A stretch of 64,000 bases of DNA. Origin: Mycobacterium colombiense CECT 3035. Lineage in GTDB: Bacteria > Actinomycetota > Actinomycetes > Mycobacteriales > Mycobacteriaceae. Positions 8,440 through 17,614 of this stretch are shown here, one piece after another. The stretch's first letter is position 1, and every line of letters begins with the position of its first letter. The stretch spans positions 1,426,001 to 1,490,000 of the forward strand of contig NZ_CP020821.1 in NCBI RefSeq assembly GCF_002105755.1, written 5' to 3'. The notes below the pieces were generated by a model, which saw nothing but the letters and a program-made list of their open reading frames with translations, did no database searches and had not been told where the DNA came from. The position numbers were made by a program, and so were the translations under genes.

Positions 8440-8997
8440 CTAACCCGTGGCGTTGAGGATCTTGATCGCGAACACCAGCGAGTCGCCGGGCTGGATCCCG
8501 GCGCTGGGCTGGCCCTGGGGGTAGCCGTCGGCGGGGACCATCGCGACGGCGACCGTCGACCCGACCTTCTGCCCTGCGATGGCCTTCTGGAAGCCGGGCA
8601 CGACACCGGTCAGCGGGAAATCGACCGGGGCGCCCCGCTGGTAGCTGCTGTCGAACACTGACCCGTCACGCCCGTTGACGCCCATGTAGCAGACCGAGAC
8701 CCTGGCGGTGTTGGACACCACCGGACCATCGCCGGCATGCAGCGTGTGCACCTGGGTCTGGCTCACGCTGAACGGTGCGGTCACGTTCACCACCGGAGCG
8801 GTCGTATCCGTGGAACCGGTGACCGCGACGCTGCCGGTGGTGCCGCTCAGCGTCCAGTCGGGCGTCCCGCCGTTCTGCGGCGCGGCGGTGGGGCATGAAC
8901 CGGCCGCGGCGGCCGTGCCGGCACCGCCGACCGCCATGACGGTCGCCGCGACAGAAGCCGCGAGCGCGACCGAGGAGTACATCCGGGAGGTCTTCAC
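8440..8997 (-). CDS. Secreted FKBP-type peptidyl-prolyl cis-trans isomerase
   Basis: About 185 residues from a GTG at 8997 (VKTSRMYSSVALAAS); a GTG at 9018 is also possible. A positively charged start and a hydrophobic stretch ending AGTAAAAG form a signal peptide. The FKBP domain is at the C-terminus: VCYMGVNGRDGSVFDSSYQRGAPVDFPL, VVPGFQKAIAGQKVGSTVAVAMVP, GYPQGQPSAGIQPGDSLVFAIKIL. It would speed proline isomerisation in proteins outside the membrane. The domain between the signal peptide and the isomerase (about residues 35-85) is unassigned. Confidence 0.88.
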   Translation of the reverse strand: MKTSRMYSSVALAASVAATVMAVGGAGTAAAAGSCPTAAPQNGGTPDWTLSGTTGSVAVTGSTDTTAPVVNVTAPFSVSQTQVHTLHAGDGPVVSNTARVSVCYMGVNGRDGSVFDSSYQRGAPVDFPLTGVVPGFQKAIAGQKVGSTVAVAMVPADGYPQGQPSAGIQPGDSLVFAIKILNATG

Positions 8998-9063
8998 GGC
9001 GGTCACGCTACAGGCCACATTGCTTCTCGAGAGTCGCGGGGCACCACCAATCGCCCGGTGAGG

Positions 9064-9498
9064 TCAATCATCAGTTGGGCGAGGCGTGATTTGTTGAAGG
9101 ATGCGCAACAGCGACTTGCGGTCCGACGGAGTCAGCTGGCATAGCCAACGCTCTTCGCCACGCTGAATCGCTTGCTGCGCCTGTCTTTTGACTGTCCTTC
9201 CGCGCTCGGAGAGCTCAAGCAGCCGGACCCGACGGTCGTCAGGATCGGGGCGGCGGTCAATTAACCCGAGCTGCTGCAGATCGTCGAGGACGGCGATGAT
9301 GCGGGTCTTGTCCGCGCCGATAGCCGCGGCCAGGGCGGCTTGTGTGCGCACAGGTGAGTTGTCCAGTTCGGTCAGCACGGTGTAACCCCACATCGATAGC
9401 CCGTGGCGCTCAAGAATCGGCAACTCGGCAGCCACGAGCTCGCGCACCAACGGTCCGAGCATCGCCGCAAGATCAGGCCGGGACTGCCCTTTGGTCAT
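9064..9498 (-). CDS. MarR-family transcriptional regulator
   Basis: 144 residues, ATG at 9498. The winged helix is clear: LSMWGYTVLTELDNSPVRTQAALAAAIGADKTRIIAVLDDLQQLGLIDRRPDPDDRRVRLLELSERG, with the DDRR wing motif. It is divergent from the TIGR03086/mycothiol-transferase-like gene with only 45 bases between them, so it probably represses itself and that gene. A short inverted repeat lies in this gap. Confidence 0.9.
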   Translation of the reverse strand: MTKGQSRPDLAAMLGPLVRELVAAELPILERHGLSMWGYTVLTELDNSPVRTQAALAAAIGADKTRIIAVLDDLQQLGLIDRRPDPDDRRVRLLELSERGRTVKRQAQQAIQRGEERWLCQLTPSDRKSLLRILQQITPRPTDD

Positions 9499-9527
9499 GG
9501 CGCGATAGTAGAGGAAACAGGATTATG

Positions 9528-9554
9528 TGCGTATGTTTACGATATGACTACGCA
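9528..9554. promoter_or_regulatory. Inverted repeat, candidate MarR operator
   Basis: TGCGTA at 9528-9533 and TACGCA at 9549-9554 form an inverted repeat between the divergent marR and DinB-like genes, overlapping the start codon of the latter. The placement fits an operator. The 6-bp arms alone are weak evidence. Confidence 0.4.
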
Positions 9555-10182
9555 TACGATAGAGACTCTGCGAACACACCACCGCGAGGCCGTGATGGCC
9601 ACCATCGACATTGTTCAGAGGGTCAGCACCAGCGACCTCGAGCGCCCAACCCCATGCAGCGACTGGACTCTGCTTGGACTGCTGGCACATATGACCGCGC
9701 AGCATCGAGGGTTCGCCGCGGCCGCTCACGGCGCCGGCGCCGATCCCGCGGTGTGGGAGACGTCTGCGGTGATCGACGCGGTAGCGGCCGACCCCGCAGG
9801 CAGTTATGCGGCCGCCGCTTGCGAGTTGCTCACGGCAATCGCCAAGGACGAGACGCTTGCCGTGTCCTTCGAACTACCCGACTTCGGCAAGGGTGCTGGG
9901 TTTCCCTTCGAGCAGGCGATCGGGTTTCACTTCGTCGACTACGTCGTGCACGGTTGGGATGTGGCCCGCGCAGTTCACGTCCCATTCAAATTGTCCGACA
10001 ACGTGATCGACGCGGCGCTGGTGCTCGGATTGCAAGTTCCGGGCGGAAACTACCGCACCGGCGCTTCCGCCCCATTTGGGCCGGCGCTCGACCAAGTGCC
10101 GGACGGCACTGGCTTCGACCGCCTATTGCGTCATCTCGGTCGCTCGCCGGCATGGAGTTCACCCGACAAACGACCGGCGTGA
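9544..10182 (+). CDS. TIGR03086-family metal-binding protein (DinB/mycothiol maleylpyruvate isomerase-like)
   Basis: 212 residues from the ATG at 9544. The N-terminal helices read TIDIVQRVSTSDLERPTPCSDWTLLGLLAHMTAQHRGFAAAA; the PTPCSDWT and LLAHM-x-x-QH motifs are typical of the TIGR03086 family, with the histidine a predicted metal ligand. The later FVDYVVHGWDVARAV motif supplies a second histidine. Family members use mycothiol or a related thiol. The exact reaction is unknown. A MarR regulator is divergent from it. Confidence 0.85.
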   Translation: MTTHTIETLRTHHREAVMATIDIVQRVSTSDLERPTPCSDWTLLGLLAHMTAQHRGFAAAAHGAGADPAVWETSAVIDAVAADPAGSYAAAACELLTAIAKDETLAVSFELPDFGKGAGFPFEQAIGFHFVDYVVHGWDVARAVHVPFKLSDNVIDAALVLGLQVPGGNYRTGASAPFGPALDQVPDGTGFDRLLRHLGRSPAWSSPDKRPA

Positions 10183-10204
10183 CCTCCTCCGGCGGCGTGC
10201 GGCC

Positions 10205-10558
10205 TCAGGTGCAAAGACTGGGGGCGTCACACACGTTGCCGGGGCAATAGATCGAATGCGCGGCGTTGACCAGGCTTCCGACGTCGAGCAACGTGACGCC
10301 CTTGGTGTCCAGGCGGGCGTGTAGGTCGTCGGCGATCTGCTGCGGCGTCCAACCCCACGTCAGGTCGTAACACACATCGTGCGCCTCGGCGATCAGCGCC
10401 TCGTCCGTCTTCGGCGGCCAGGTGAGGCCGACGGCGTGCAATTGCGCGAGGTACGCGTCGTCCTGGGGGGTCGCGGCCGCGATGCCCGCGCTGCTCAACA
10501 AAGCAGCGGCAACCAGGACGGGGACAGCGATGATGACCCGCTTTCGAGGTGAGGACAT
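10205..10558 (-). CDS. DUF732 secreted protein
   Basis: 117 residues from the ATG at 10558, preceded by GGGAGAAAGAAG. A signal peptide (MSSPRKRVIIAVPVLVAAALLSSAGIAAATP) is followed by DDAYLAQLHAVGLTWPPKTDEALIAEAHDVCYDLTWGWTPQQIADDL and VNAAHSIYCP. This is the mycobacterial DUF732 fold, with two cysteines likely disulfide-bonded. Function is unknown; family members are exported small helical proteins. Confidence 0.88.
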   Translation of the reverse strand: MSSPRKRVIIAVPVLVAAALLSSAGIAAATPQDDAYLAQLHAVGLTWPPKTDEALIAEAHDVCYDLTWGWTPQQIADDLHARLDTKGVTLLDVGSLVNAAHSIYCPGNVCDAPSLCT

Positions 10559-10658
10559 TTTGATTTCTTCTTTCTCCCTGGAGTCAGAAGCGTGCCGGTC
10601 CAAGGCTGCGCGAATATGAAGAATAGCGAAACGCCGAATGGCAGCCATCGGGAACGAC

Positions 10659-11570
10659 TCAGTTCCGCGCCTTCGCCATGGCTCGGTAGCCCTCTCGCAC
10701 GCTGGGGAATCGAGGCTTCCAGGTGGTGGCCGAGCGGAAGCGAGCGTTACTGACGCGCAGTGATCGCGTCATCGAGGTGGTGCGGTCTCCGAGCAACAGC
10801 GCGAGCCGTCCGGGCGTATGGATCCAGGGTTTCGCGCCGACGGCATCGGCCATTGCCAAAGCGTTGTCACGGCCGTTAACAGGGGCGTCATCGACGACGT
10901 TGTAGACACCGCCGGCACAATCGAGCGCGGCGACGACCGCGGTTGCGGCATCGGCCAGGTGGATTGAGGACACATAGCCACGCGGGTCACCGGCCCGGAA
11001 GCCGATGTGGCGGCGCGCCATGGCCATGATCTGTTCGCTGTGCGCGGCACCATGGCCGTAGAAGATGCCGAACCGCAAGACGACTGCGGTGCAGCCAGTT
11101 TCGCCGAATCGGCGGGCGTTGGCCTCGGCCGCATGGTTGCCGGCGGCGATGGGGTAGTGGTCGGTCGGCCAATCCTCGTCGAGCCACCGGTCGGCTCCAT
11201 CGCGGTAGATCATCGCGACCGACTCCTGCACCACCCGGGAAACGCCGGCGTCAAGCGCGGCATCGACCACGGTGGCCGACCCCTCGGTGCGGACGCGCTG
11301 GCACTCCGCCCAGGCCGACTTGAGCACGAACCGCTGCGGTGACGGCAGCGCCGAGGCAAGATTCACCACGATGTCGTGACCGGCGAACGCGGTGCTGAGG
11401 CTCCAGCGGTCGAACAGCGACACCGCCACCGGGGTGGCGCCTTGCTCACGAAGAACCCTCGCCTTGTCATCGGTGCGCGCCAGGGCCGAGACCAGGTGCC
11501 CCGCAGCGATCAACGCGGGCACCGCGTACCCGCCGACCGCTCCGGTTCCACCAGTCACGAATACGCGCAC
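10659..11570 (-). CDS. NAD-dependent epimerase/dehydratase (extended/atypical SDR)
   Basis: 303 residues, GTG start (VRVFVTGGTGAVGGYAVPALI). It has the TGGTGAVGG Rossmann loop, NLASALPSP, and an extended-SDR core, but the usual YxxxK is not clear: ESVAMIYRDGADRW followed by AGNHAAEANARRF. Its start lies 3 bases after the P450 stop, so it is the last gene of the ABC1 kinase-P450-epimerase operon on the minus strand. The substrate is probably the P450 product, which is an inference from position only. Confidence 0.85.
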   Translation of the reverse strand: MRVFVTGGTGAVGGYAVPALIAAGHLVSALARTDDKARVLREQGATPVAVSLFDRWSLSTAFAGHDIVVNLASALPSPQRFVLKSAWAECQRVRTEGSATVVDAALDAGVSRVVQESVAMIYRDGADRWLDEDWPTDHYPIAAGNHAAEANARRFGETGCTAVVLRFGIFYGHGAAHSEQIMAMARRHIGFRAGDPRGYVSSIHLADAATAVVAALDCAGGVYNVVDDAPVNGRDNALAMADAVGAKPWIHTPGRLALLLGDRTTSMTRSLRVSNARFRSATTWKPRFPSVREGYRAMAKARN

Positions 11571-11573
11571 GGG

Positions 11574-12779
11574 CTACCGTCCTTCTTGGCCGGGCTCAGG
11601 TGCCGTGAACACGATGGGTACGTTCAGCGGTCCGCGGACGGCAGGGGTGTCACGCCATTGCACCGGGCCGGCCAAGACGGGTTTGCGGGCAAGAATTTTC
11701 GGTATCGCGGTGCTCAGTTCGAGTTGTGCCAGGGCTGCGCCCAGGCAGTAATGCGCCCCATACCCGAACGACAACGGTGCCGGCGCGTCACGGTCGAGCC
11801 GAAACCGGCCGGGCTCGTCGAAGACCATGGGATCGCGGTTGGCGGCCGCGATCACCGCCAGAACGCTTTGCCCGGATTGGATTTCGACACCGGCGATCAC
11901 GTGGTCGGCGGTGGCGGTGCGTGCGGTGGACTGTACGGGACCGTTGAGTCTGAGCAGTTCGGTCACCAAACCGCTATCGGCGGGATCGATGCGGTCGACG
12001 ATCCGACTCCCTTCGTCGGCGGGCGTGAGCATCGTAACGAGTCCGGCGCCAAGCATATTGGCAGTCGTCTCGTGGCCCGCGACGGCGATGAGTATCGCCG
12101 TCATGACGACCTCTTCCAGTAACAACTCTGAGTCAGCGGCGATGAAGCTGAGCAAGTCGTCTTGGGGGTGGGCTCGCCGGTCCGCGGCGAGGGGGAGGAA
12201 TTCGGCCGTCAGTGCGACCGATGCGGCCGCGCCGGCGGCGACTTCCTGAGGGTCGGCCAGTGTGCCCAGCATGCGGATGATCACCGGCGACAGCTCACGC
12301 AGCAGCTGCGCGCTGCCCGGCTCGAGGTTGAGCCATTCGCCGATCACCGCGACCGGTAACGGCAGCGCGACCTCTGCCATGAAGTCGAACGGGGTGCCTA
12401 CCGGCTGCTCGTCGACGAGAGCCGCGGCGAGCGCTTCGACGCCGGCGCTGAGGTTGGTGACGAATGATCGGGTGAATACGTCGCGAACGGACGCACGCAG
12501 CCGTTGATGATCGGGACCGTCGGCGAAAAGCATGGACTTCTTGACGAAGTCCTGGCTGACGAGATCGATGGCGGCCCGCGCCAGCGGGTTGGCCAGCGGG
12601 TCGCTGGTCCATCCGGTTCCCGCCAGCACTTCCCGGACCGCGTCGTAGCTTAGGGCTAGCCACGCTTGGGCGGTGTCGTCCCAGACGACGTCGCCTTCGT
12701 CGCGCCGCGCCTCATAGAACTCGTACGGGTTGGCCGCGTCCCAGGGCAGACGGGCACTCGTAACGTCAGCGGTCGTCAT
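11574..12779 (-). CDS. Cytochrome P450 (operon with ABC1 kinase)
   Basis: 401 residues from the ATG at 12779, which overlaps the end of the kinase gene by 14 bases. P450 landmarks: I-helix AVAGHETTANML, K-helix ELLRLNGPVQSTART, and heme loop FGYGAHYCLGAALAQLEL with the thiolate cysteine. It is soluble, so it needs a ferredoxin and reductase, which are not encoded nearby. The substrate is unknown. The operon is divergent from a TetR gene, suggesting induction by a small hydrophobic compound. Confidence 0.92.
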   Translation of the reverse strand: MTTADVTSARLPWDAANPYEFYEARRDEGDVVWDDTAQAWLALSYDAVREVLAGTGWTSDPLANPLARAAIDLVSQDFVKKSMLFADGPDHQRLRASVRDVFTRSFVTNLSAGVEALAAALVDEQPVGTPFDFMAEVALPLPVAVIGEWLNLEPGSAQLLRELSPVIIRMLGTLADPQEVAAGAAASVALTAEFLPLAADRRAHPQDDLLSFIAADSELLLEEVVMTAILIAVAGHETTANMLGAGLVTMLTPADEGSRIVDRIDPADSGLVTELLRLNGPVQSTARTATADHVIAGVEIQSGQSVLAVIAAANRDPMVFDEPGRFRLDRDAPAPLSFGYGAHYCLGAALAQLELSTAIPKILARKPVLAGPVQWRDTPAVRGPLNVPIVFTAPEPGQEGR

Positions 12780-14193
12780 GGCAGTCCGTCCCGAACGGCA
12801 GGCCGCGCTCGCGGACCCACGCAATGTGTTGGCGGCCAAGGTCGGTGATCGCAGGCGCCAGGCCGTCCATGTCTTCGACCATGGCCCGGGCATGAATGGT
12901 GGCCCTGAGCCCGGAAAAGACGGCGTTCATCGAGAAATTGAGCCGGGAGAAGAACACGAAGTCGGCAGGCACCGACATCCTGCGCATGGGGTGATCCGCG
13001 GAACGCACGTCGAGCAGGAAATGGATGGCACGTTGGGACGCCTGCTCGGTGTAGGTGACCGGTTGCGGCGCCAGCAGTTCGAAGATGATTCCCTCGTACC
13101 ACTGATAGGCCTCGTCTGCGGTGAGAGTGCACCCGGTTGACAGGAACCCGCTTTCGCTCATCAGTTCGCGCAGGTCGTCCTTGCGCCCCTCGAGGGCGGC
13201 TCGCAGCATGTCGACGATCTGGCGGCGTTGGTGCTCACTCAGAACCTTGACGCAGCCGAAATCGACGAATCCGACCGTTCCGTCCTCACCGAAGCGATAG
13301 TTGCCGGGGTGCGGATCGGCGTGGAACAGGTTGGCGTGCCGGTAGGAGCCGGTGACAAACCGCGCGATCACCTCGGCCCACGTATTTTTCAGCTCCTGGT
13401 CGGCGTGTTGCGCTGCAGCCCAGTCCAATCCGTCCAGATAGGTCATGGTCAGCACCTGATCGGTCGACGCCTCGGGGACCACCTCCGGGACCAGGATGAA
13501 CGGATGCCCGCGGTACAACTCACTGAATGCGGTGATATTGGCGGCCTCTTGCCGATAATCGAGCTCCTCGAAAATGCGCGAAGAGATCTCATCGGTGACC
13601 TCCTCGATCTCCGGCATCGCGACGCCAAAAGCTCCGGCGGCCCCCGCGGTGAACCGGAACACCGTCGCCAGCAGTTCGGTGTTGGACAGGTCGTCCCGAA
13701 TAGCCTGCGCCACACCGGGATACTGGATCTTGACGGCGACCTGGCGCCCGTCATGCAGGACGGCGCGATGCACCTGGCCGATTGAGGCTGCCGCCATCGG
13801 CTCCGGCTTGAAATCGGCAAAGACCACGTCGGCGGGTCCGCCGAGCTCGGCTTCCAAGACTTCCAGCGCCAGCGCCGAGTCCATCGGTGGCGCATCGGCC
13901 TGCAACCGCGTCAGCGCCTGCTGATACGGGGACAGCTCCCCGGCACCGAGCGCGGCTGCGTCGACCATCGACACCAACTGCCCGGCCTTCATCAAGACAC
14001 CCTTGGAGTGGCCGAGCAACTCGACGTAACGCTCGGCGGTGCGTTCATGAAACCGCTGCATCGCGCCGGCGTCACCGGCCTTTTCTCGCAACGAGGCGAG
14101 CATGCGCCCGCCGGCGGCGCGGGCCGTGAAGCCGGCCATCGGCATCGTGCGGCGCATCCGGCCGTGGGGCACCGCCCGATCGTTCTCCGCCAT
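12766..14193 (-). CDS. AarF/ABC1/UbiB-family atypical kinase
   Basis: 475 residues, ATG with GGGGAGG upstream. ABC1 signatures: KAGQ motif (GVLMKAGQLVSMVD), ASIGQVHRAVLHDG in place of the usual P-loop, VAVKIQYPGV with the ATP-site lysine, HADPHPGNYRF catalytic loop and GFVDFGCVK (DFG-like). UbiB proteins act in isoprenoid-quinone or lipid metabolism as ATPases. Here it is the first gene of a three-gene operon with a P450 and an epimerase, so it may support a prenyl or lipid substrate. That role is inference. Confidence 0.9.
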   Translation of the reverse strand: MAENDRAVPHGRMRRTMPMAGFTARAAGGRMLASLREKAGDAGAMQRFHERTAERYVELLGHSKGVLMKAGQLVSMVDAAALGAGELSPYQQALTRLQADAPPMDSALALEVLEAELGGPADVVFADFKPEPMAAASIGQVHRAVLHDGRQVAVKIQYPGVAQAIRDDLSNTELLATVFRFTAGAAGAFGVAMPEIEEVTDEISSRIFEELDYRQEAANITAFSELYRGHPFILVPEVVPEASTDQVLTMTYLDGLDWAAAQHADQELKNTWAEVIARFVTGSYRHANLFHADPHPGNYRFGEDGTVGFVDFGCVKVLSEHQRRQIVDMLRAALEGRKDDLRELMSESGFLSTGCTLTADEAYQWYEGIIFELLAPQPVTYTEQASQRAIHFLLDVRSADHPMRRMSVPADFVFFSRLNFSMNAVFSGLRATIHARAMVEDMDGLAPAITDLGRQHIAWVRERGLPFGTDCHDDR

Positions 14194-14223
14194 CTGGGGC
14201 CTCCCCTCGCGTCGGCCACCTTG

Positions 14224-14263
14224 CTATAGTGACCTACTACAGAATATATGTACTCACTTATAG
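14224..14263. promoter_or_regulatory. Imperfect inverted repeat, candidate TetR operator
   Basis: CTATAGTGA at 14224-14232 is mirrored by TCACTTATAG at 14254-14263, one base offset, in the gap between the ABC1 kinase operon and the divergent TetR gene. The repeat covers an ATG at 14248, which favours the GTG at 14275 as the true tetR start. Its size and place fit a TetR dimer-pair site controlling both directions. Confidence 0.6.
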
Positions 14264-14274
14264 GATGGTCAAGG

Positions 14275-14877
14275 GTGGAAACCTCGACAAAAGAGCGCCT
14301 GGTCCGCGAGGCCATGCGGCTTTTCAGCCAGCAGGGCTACCGCGCGACCAGCATCAATCAAATTGAGAAGGCCGCCGGCCTGGTGCCCGGCTGCGGCGCG
14401 CTCTACAACCACTTCAAGTCCAAAGATGCGCTGCTGGCCGCGGGTATCGATCGCCAGCTCGACCGACGCCGCGCGATGCATGACATCAGCGCCGTATTCG
14501 CCGGGCAAGGCGACCTGCGCACCGAACTGTCGCTATTGTGCCGGTACCTGATGAGCGTTCTCGATCGGGAAAGCGAATTCCTCCAAGTCGCAGCCCGAAC
14601 CCCCGCCGATCAGTCGCCTCGCCTGAACCACGCCTACGCCGCCCTCGTCGACGGGCTCTACAGCGAACTCGCCGACTGGATAAAGGGTTGCGCGCCAACG
14701 GTCAACGACACTGAAGCCAAGAGGATCGCCGTCGTCGCCATCAATGCTCTGCTCGGAAAACGCGCTACCCGCATCGTCTTCCATAGTCCCCAAGTCGACA
14801 CACCCGATGACGAATTCGTCAGCGACTGGACGGCGATGTTGGCAGGTCGAATCGAACAGCCCGCCAGGCCGCAGTGA
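14275..14877 (+). CDS. TetR/AcrR-family transcriptional regulator
   Basis: About 200 residues from the GTG at 14275 (VETSTKERLVREAMRLF); an upstream ATG at 14248 lies inside the predicted operator. The HTH is classical: LFSQQGYRATSINQIEKAAGLVPGCGALYNHFKSKDALL. The C-terminal helical domain would bind a ligand. It is divergent from the ABC1 kinase-P450-epimerase operon and most simply represses it. Confidence 0.88.
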   Translation: METSTKERLVREAMRLFSQQGYRATSINQIEKAAGLVPGCGALYNHFKSKDALLAAGIDRQLDRRRAMHDISAVFAGQGDLRTELSLLCRYLMSVLDRESEFLQVAARTPADQSPRLNHAYAALVDGLYSELADWIKGCAPTVNDTEAKRIAVVAINALLGKRATRIVFHSPQVDTPDDEFVSDWTAMLAGRIEQPARPQ

Positions 14878-14990
14878 CTCGGGTGGGCCCGTTCGCAATA
14901 GGTTGGTTGGCGCGGGATCCGAATCCCGGTGACCGGCACGCTCTTCTAAAAGGTGTGTAGGGATTCGCGGCGTGAACCAGACCCGGCCGG

Positions 14991-16157
14991 TCAATCCAAT
15001 TCGCGTGCTACTGCGTCGAATGCGAGCAACGTGTCGAGCATGTGCGGTTCGTGCGAGTCCAATTGGGTGGACACCTTCGCGGCGACCAGCCCCGCGCGAC
15101 GGTTGACGTAGATCATCTGACCGCACATGCCCTGGCACAACACGACGTCGTTGCCCGGATACGGAAACCACATCTGGTTGCGGTACATCCCGCCGGGCAT
15201 CTCGTTGTCGTCGGGGCTGGCGGCGAACGCCTGTCGCGAGTCGGCGCCGCCATCGAGGGTGTCGGCGATCCACGCGGCCGGCACCGCTTGTTGGCCGGTC
15301 AGCGAAACCCCGTCGCGCACAAAGAGCGAACCGAATCGGATCATGTCGGTAAGGCAGCCACTGATGCCGCCGTCGAAAAACCCTGTGCCTTCGGCGTCCA
15401 CGCCGATGGTTGCGTCGCATTCGGCGCCGATGCGACTCCACAGCAGTTCCGACATCAACGCGGGCATGCGCAGGCCGCCGGCGACCTCGCAGATCCAGCC
15501 CAGCACATCGGTTTCGCAGGAACGGTATTCGAACGGGCCGCCATGAGGCGACTTCTGCCGCAAGGTCAACAGGAACTCCTGCAACGTGGCGGGGGCGTCG
15601 GGACTGTTCCTGGGCGCCCAGCCCATTGCCTGGTCGAGGAGGTGTATTTCGGCGGCCGGGTCTTGATAGTTCTCCGAGAAGCCGATGCCCGACCTCATGT
15701 CCAGCAGCTGGCGCACCGTTGCGCCCGCGTAACCGCAATCTGCAAGTGCTGGAACATATTTCGACACCGGAGCGTCGAGCGAAAGCACGCCGGCACCGTG
15801 CAGCGCACCGGCGACCGCCGCCACCAGCGACTTGCTCACGGAGAACAGTAGGTGCCGCGTCCGCGCCCCCAGATCACCGAGGTATTCCTCGGCCACCATC
15901 GACCCGCGGTGACAGACGGCCCACCCGTCGGTGCCGGTGGTGGCCATCACGCCCCCCACGGTGGTGGTCACCCCGCCATTGCTGGTCACCGGGATCTCCG
16001 AGAGCGCAGAGGTGGCCGCGGGCAACGCCGCGACCGGTCGGGTCCCGCGCGAGATCGTCGCAGTCGGCACGAAGTCTTCGACGTGCTGGAAAGACCACTG
16101 CGCGTAGGGCGCCGCGAGCCAGTTGTCCAGTGAGATGCCAGCCGGGGCGCCTTTCAC
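14991..16157 (-). CDS. Serine hydrolase, beta-lactamase / 6-aminohexanoate-dimer-hydrolase-like
   Basis: 388 residues from a GTG at 16157, which overlaps the stop of the ATP-grasp gene in a GTGA four-base overlap. The SxxK nucleophile motif is LFSVSKSLVAA, and the tyrosine of the YxN-type motif lies in EYRSCETDVLGW. Class-C beta-lactamase-like serine hydrolases include esterases, peptidases and amidases such as NylB. No signal peptide is visible, so it is probably cytosolic. Translational coupling to an ATP-grasp ligase suggests the two act on one amide or ester product. Confidence 0.85.
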   Translation of the reverse strand: MKGAPAGISLDNWLAAPYAQWSFQHVEDFVPTATISRGTRPVAALPAATSALSEIPVTSNGGVTTTVGGVMATTGTDGWAVCHRGSMVAEEYLGDLGARTRHLLFSVSKSLVAAVAGALHGAGVLSLDAPVSKYVPALADCGYAGATVRQLLDMRSGIGFSENYQDPAAEIHLLDQAMGWAPRNSPDAPATLQEFLLTLRQKSPHGGPFEYRSCETDVLGWICEVAGGLRMPALMSELLWSRIGAECDATIGVDAEGTGFFDGGISGCLTDMIRFGSLFVRDGVSLTGQQAVPAAWIADTLDGGADSRQAFAASPDDNEMPGGMYRNQMWFPYPGNDVVLCQGMCGQMIYVNRRAGLVAAKVSTQLDSHEPHMLDTLLAFDAVARELD

Positions 16158-17614
16158 GCGCGTGCGACGAGCCGGGAGACGATCGGCGCGGCGGGCGTCA
16201 GGGGCGTCGAGACGAACTTCGCCTTCATCCCCTTGACCCAGCGCTGGCAGCGCTCGCTGAGCCGATAATCGTCCGTCTGCAGGTGTGAGCGGGTGACGAG
16301 CACGCCGAGTTGGGCGCCCTCCGAACGTAAGTCGCCTGGCGCCGCGACCCGCATGTAAAAGGCCTCGGAGCCGTCGAGCAGCGTGGCCCAGTCGTTGGCG
16401 GTCCGCGAAAAGGAGACCCGGCCATCGTCGTCGATGCGCCACACGCCGGTGCGGGGCGTCGCGGTGAACATCTCGATATCCGGCGAGGTCTCGGTCAGTA
16501 TCACCTGGCCCCAGACCTCGTCCTCGCCATAACCGCGCTCCCAGCGGGTGTTGATCTCATCGATATCGAGCTCGTACTCCACACCCATGTACTCGAGCAG
16601 GTGAAAGAGGAACAGCGGCATGTCGGCGTAGGCCTCGGCGGTGAGGTTCGTCATCGGGCTCGCGCCACTCAGCCGCGGATTCACCTCGCCGAGGTAGAGC
16701 TCGTCGGCGTCGAGGTCATGCAGAAGGTCCACTTCGAAGTAGCCGAGGTAACCCTCGTGGCGCATGACGTCGCCGAGCTTGGTCACCATTTCTCGCGCGG
16801 CATGCGTCTGGGCCGGCGGCAGCACCTCGTGCCAGATGTCGTTGCCACACCAGCTGCCCCGGCTCGGCGTGAGTTCCGAATAACCGACCAGGCTCGTCAT
16901 GGCGGGCCCGACGACCGTGCCGTGGCGCGTCACGGCCCCCTCGAGGCACACCTCCACGTTGCGGATCCGCTTCATCACCTTGAGGTCCTGCCCGACCAGG
17001 TCGCCGGCATGCTCGTCCCAGTCGCGCTGACCGTGCACAAAGAACGTCCCGCTGCCGGCGTTGCCGTACGCGATCGAGATGACAAGGTCGTCTCCCAAGC
17101 CAGCGCCGTCGGCGAGCGCCCGCAATTCGTCGTAGGAGACGGCCCGCCCGATTGTGTTGGGCACACTGGGCACTCCCGCCTCGTCGGCCAGGCGCGTCAT
17201 GACGATCTTGGAGCCCAGGCGCTGGCGCAACTCGATCGGCGGATGCATGACCTCGAGACCTGCCGACCGCGCGAGCGCCTGGATTTCCTCGTTCATCATC
17301 ACAAAGCAGCACTTGCCGCCGGGGCCTTTGCCCGCGATGAACTCGAGCGTCTCGGGATCGGATAGCAGGTGGCTGCACACCTCGTCCATCGACTCGAAAT
17401 CGCGGCGGTCGCGCCGTCGGGGCACGAACACGCGCGAGTGCGTGCCCTCGAAAGAGTCAAAGTAGGTCAGGTAGAAGAAGTTTCGTATCCAGCGGTCTAC
17501 GCCGAGCAGGTTGAACGGGGTGGGAGAGATGAAGTACAGCGGCACCTTGTTGGTGTGAAAGAACGCGCGTATGTCCGAAAGCCCGTTCAGCGTCCGGCGC
17601 GGCTCTTGTCCCAT
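16154..17614 (-). CDS. ATP-grasp enzyme (biotin-carboxylase-like ligase)
   Basis: About 486 residues from the ATG at 17614 (MGQEPRRTLNGLSDIRAFF). An in-frame ATG at 17662 directly abuts a GGAGGT, too close for a good ribosome site. The ATP-grasp core is visible: SKIVMTRLADEAGVPSVPNTIG, DDLVISIAYGNAGSGTFFV, VCLEGAVTRHGTVVG and the Mg/ATP motif YFEVDLLHDLDADELYLGEVNPRLSGAS. Databases often call such proteins biotin carboxylase, but no biotin carboxyl carrier or carboxyltransferase is near. I read it as an uncharacterised carboxylate-amine or carboxylate-thiol ligase working with the coupled serine hydrolase. Confidence 0.8.
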   Translation of the reverse strand: MGQEPRRTLNGLSDIRAFFHTNKVPLYFISPTPFNLLGVDRWIRNFFYLTYFDSFEGTHSRVFVPRRRDRRDFESMDEVCSHLLSDPETLEFIAGKGPGGKCCFVMMNEEIQALARSAGLEVMHPPIELRQRLGSKIVMTRLADEAGVPSVPNTIGRAVSYDELRALADGAGLGDDLVISIAYGNAGSGTFFVHGQRDWDEHAGDLVGQDLKVMKRIRNVEVCLEGAVTRHGTVVGPAMTSLVGYSELTPSRGSWCGNDIWHEVLPPAQTHAAREMVTKLGDVMRHEGYLGYFEVDLLHDLDADELYLGEVNPRLSGASPMTNLTAEAYADMPLFLFHLLEYMGVEYELDIDEINTRWERGYGEDEVWGQVILTETSPDIEMFTATPRTGVWRIDDDGRVSFSRTANDWATLLDGSEAFYMRVAAPGDLRSEGAQLGVLVTRSHLQTDDYRLSERCQRWVKGMKAKFVSTPLTPAAPIVSRLVARA

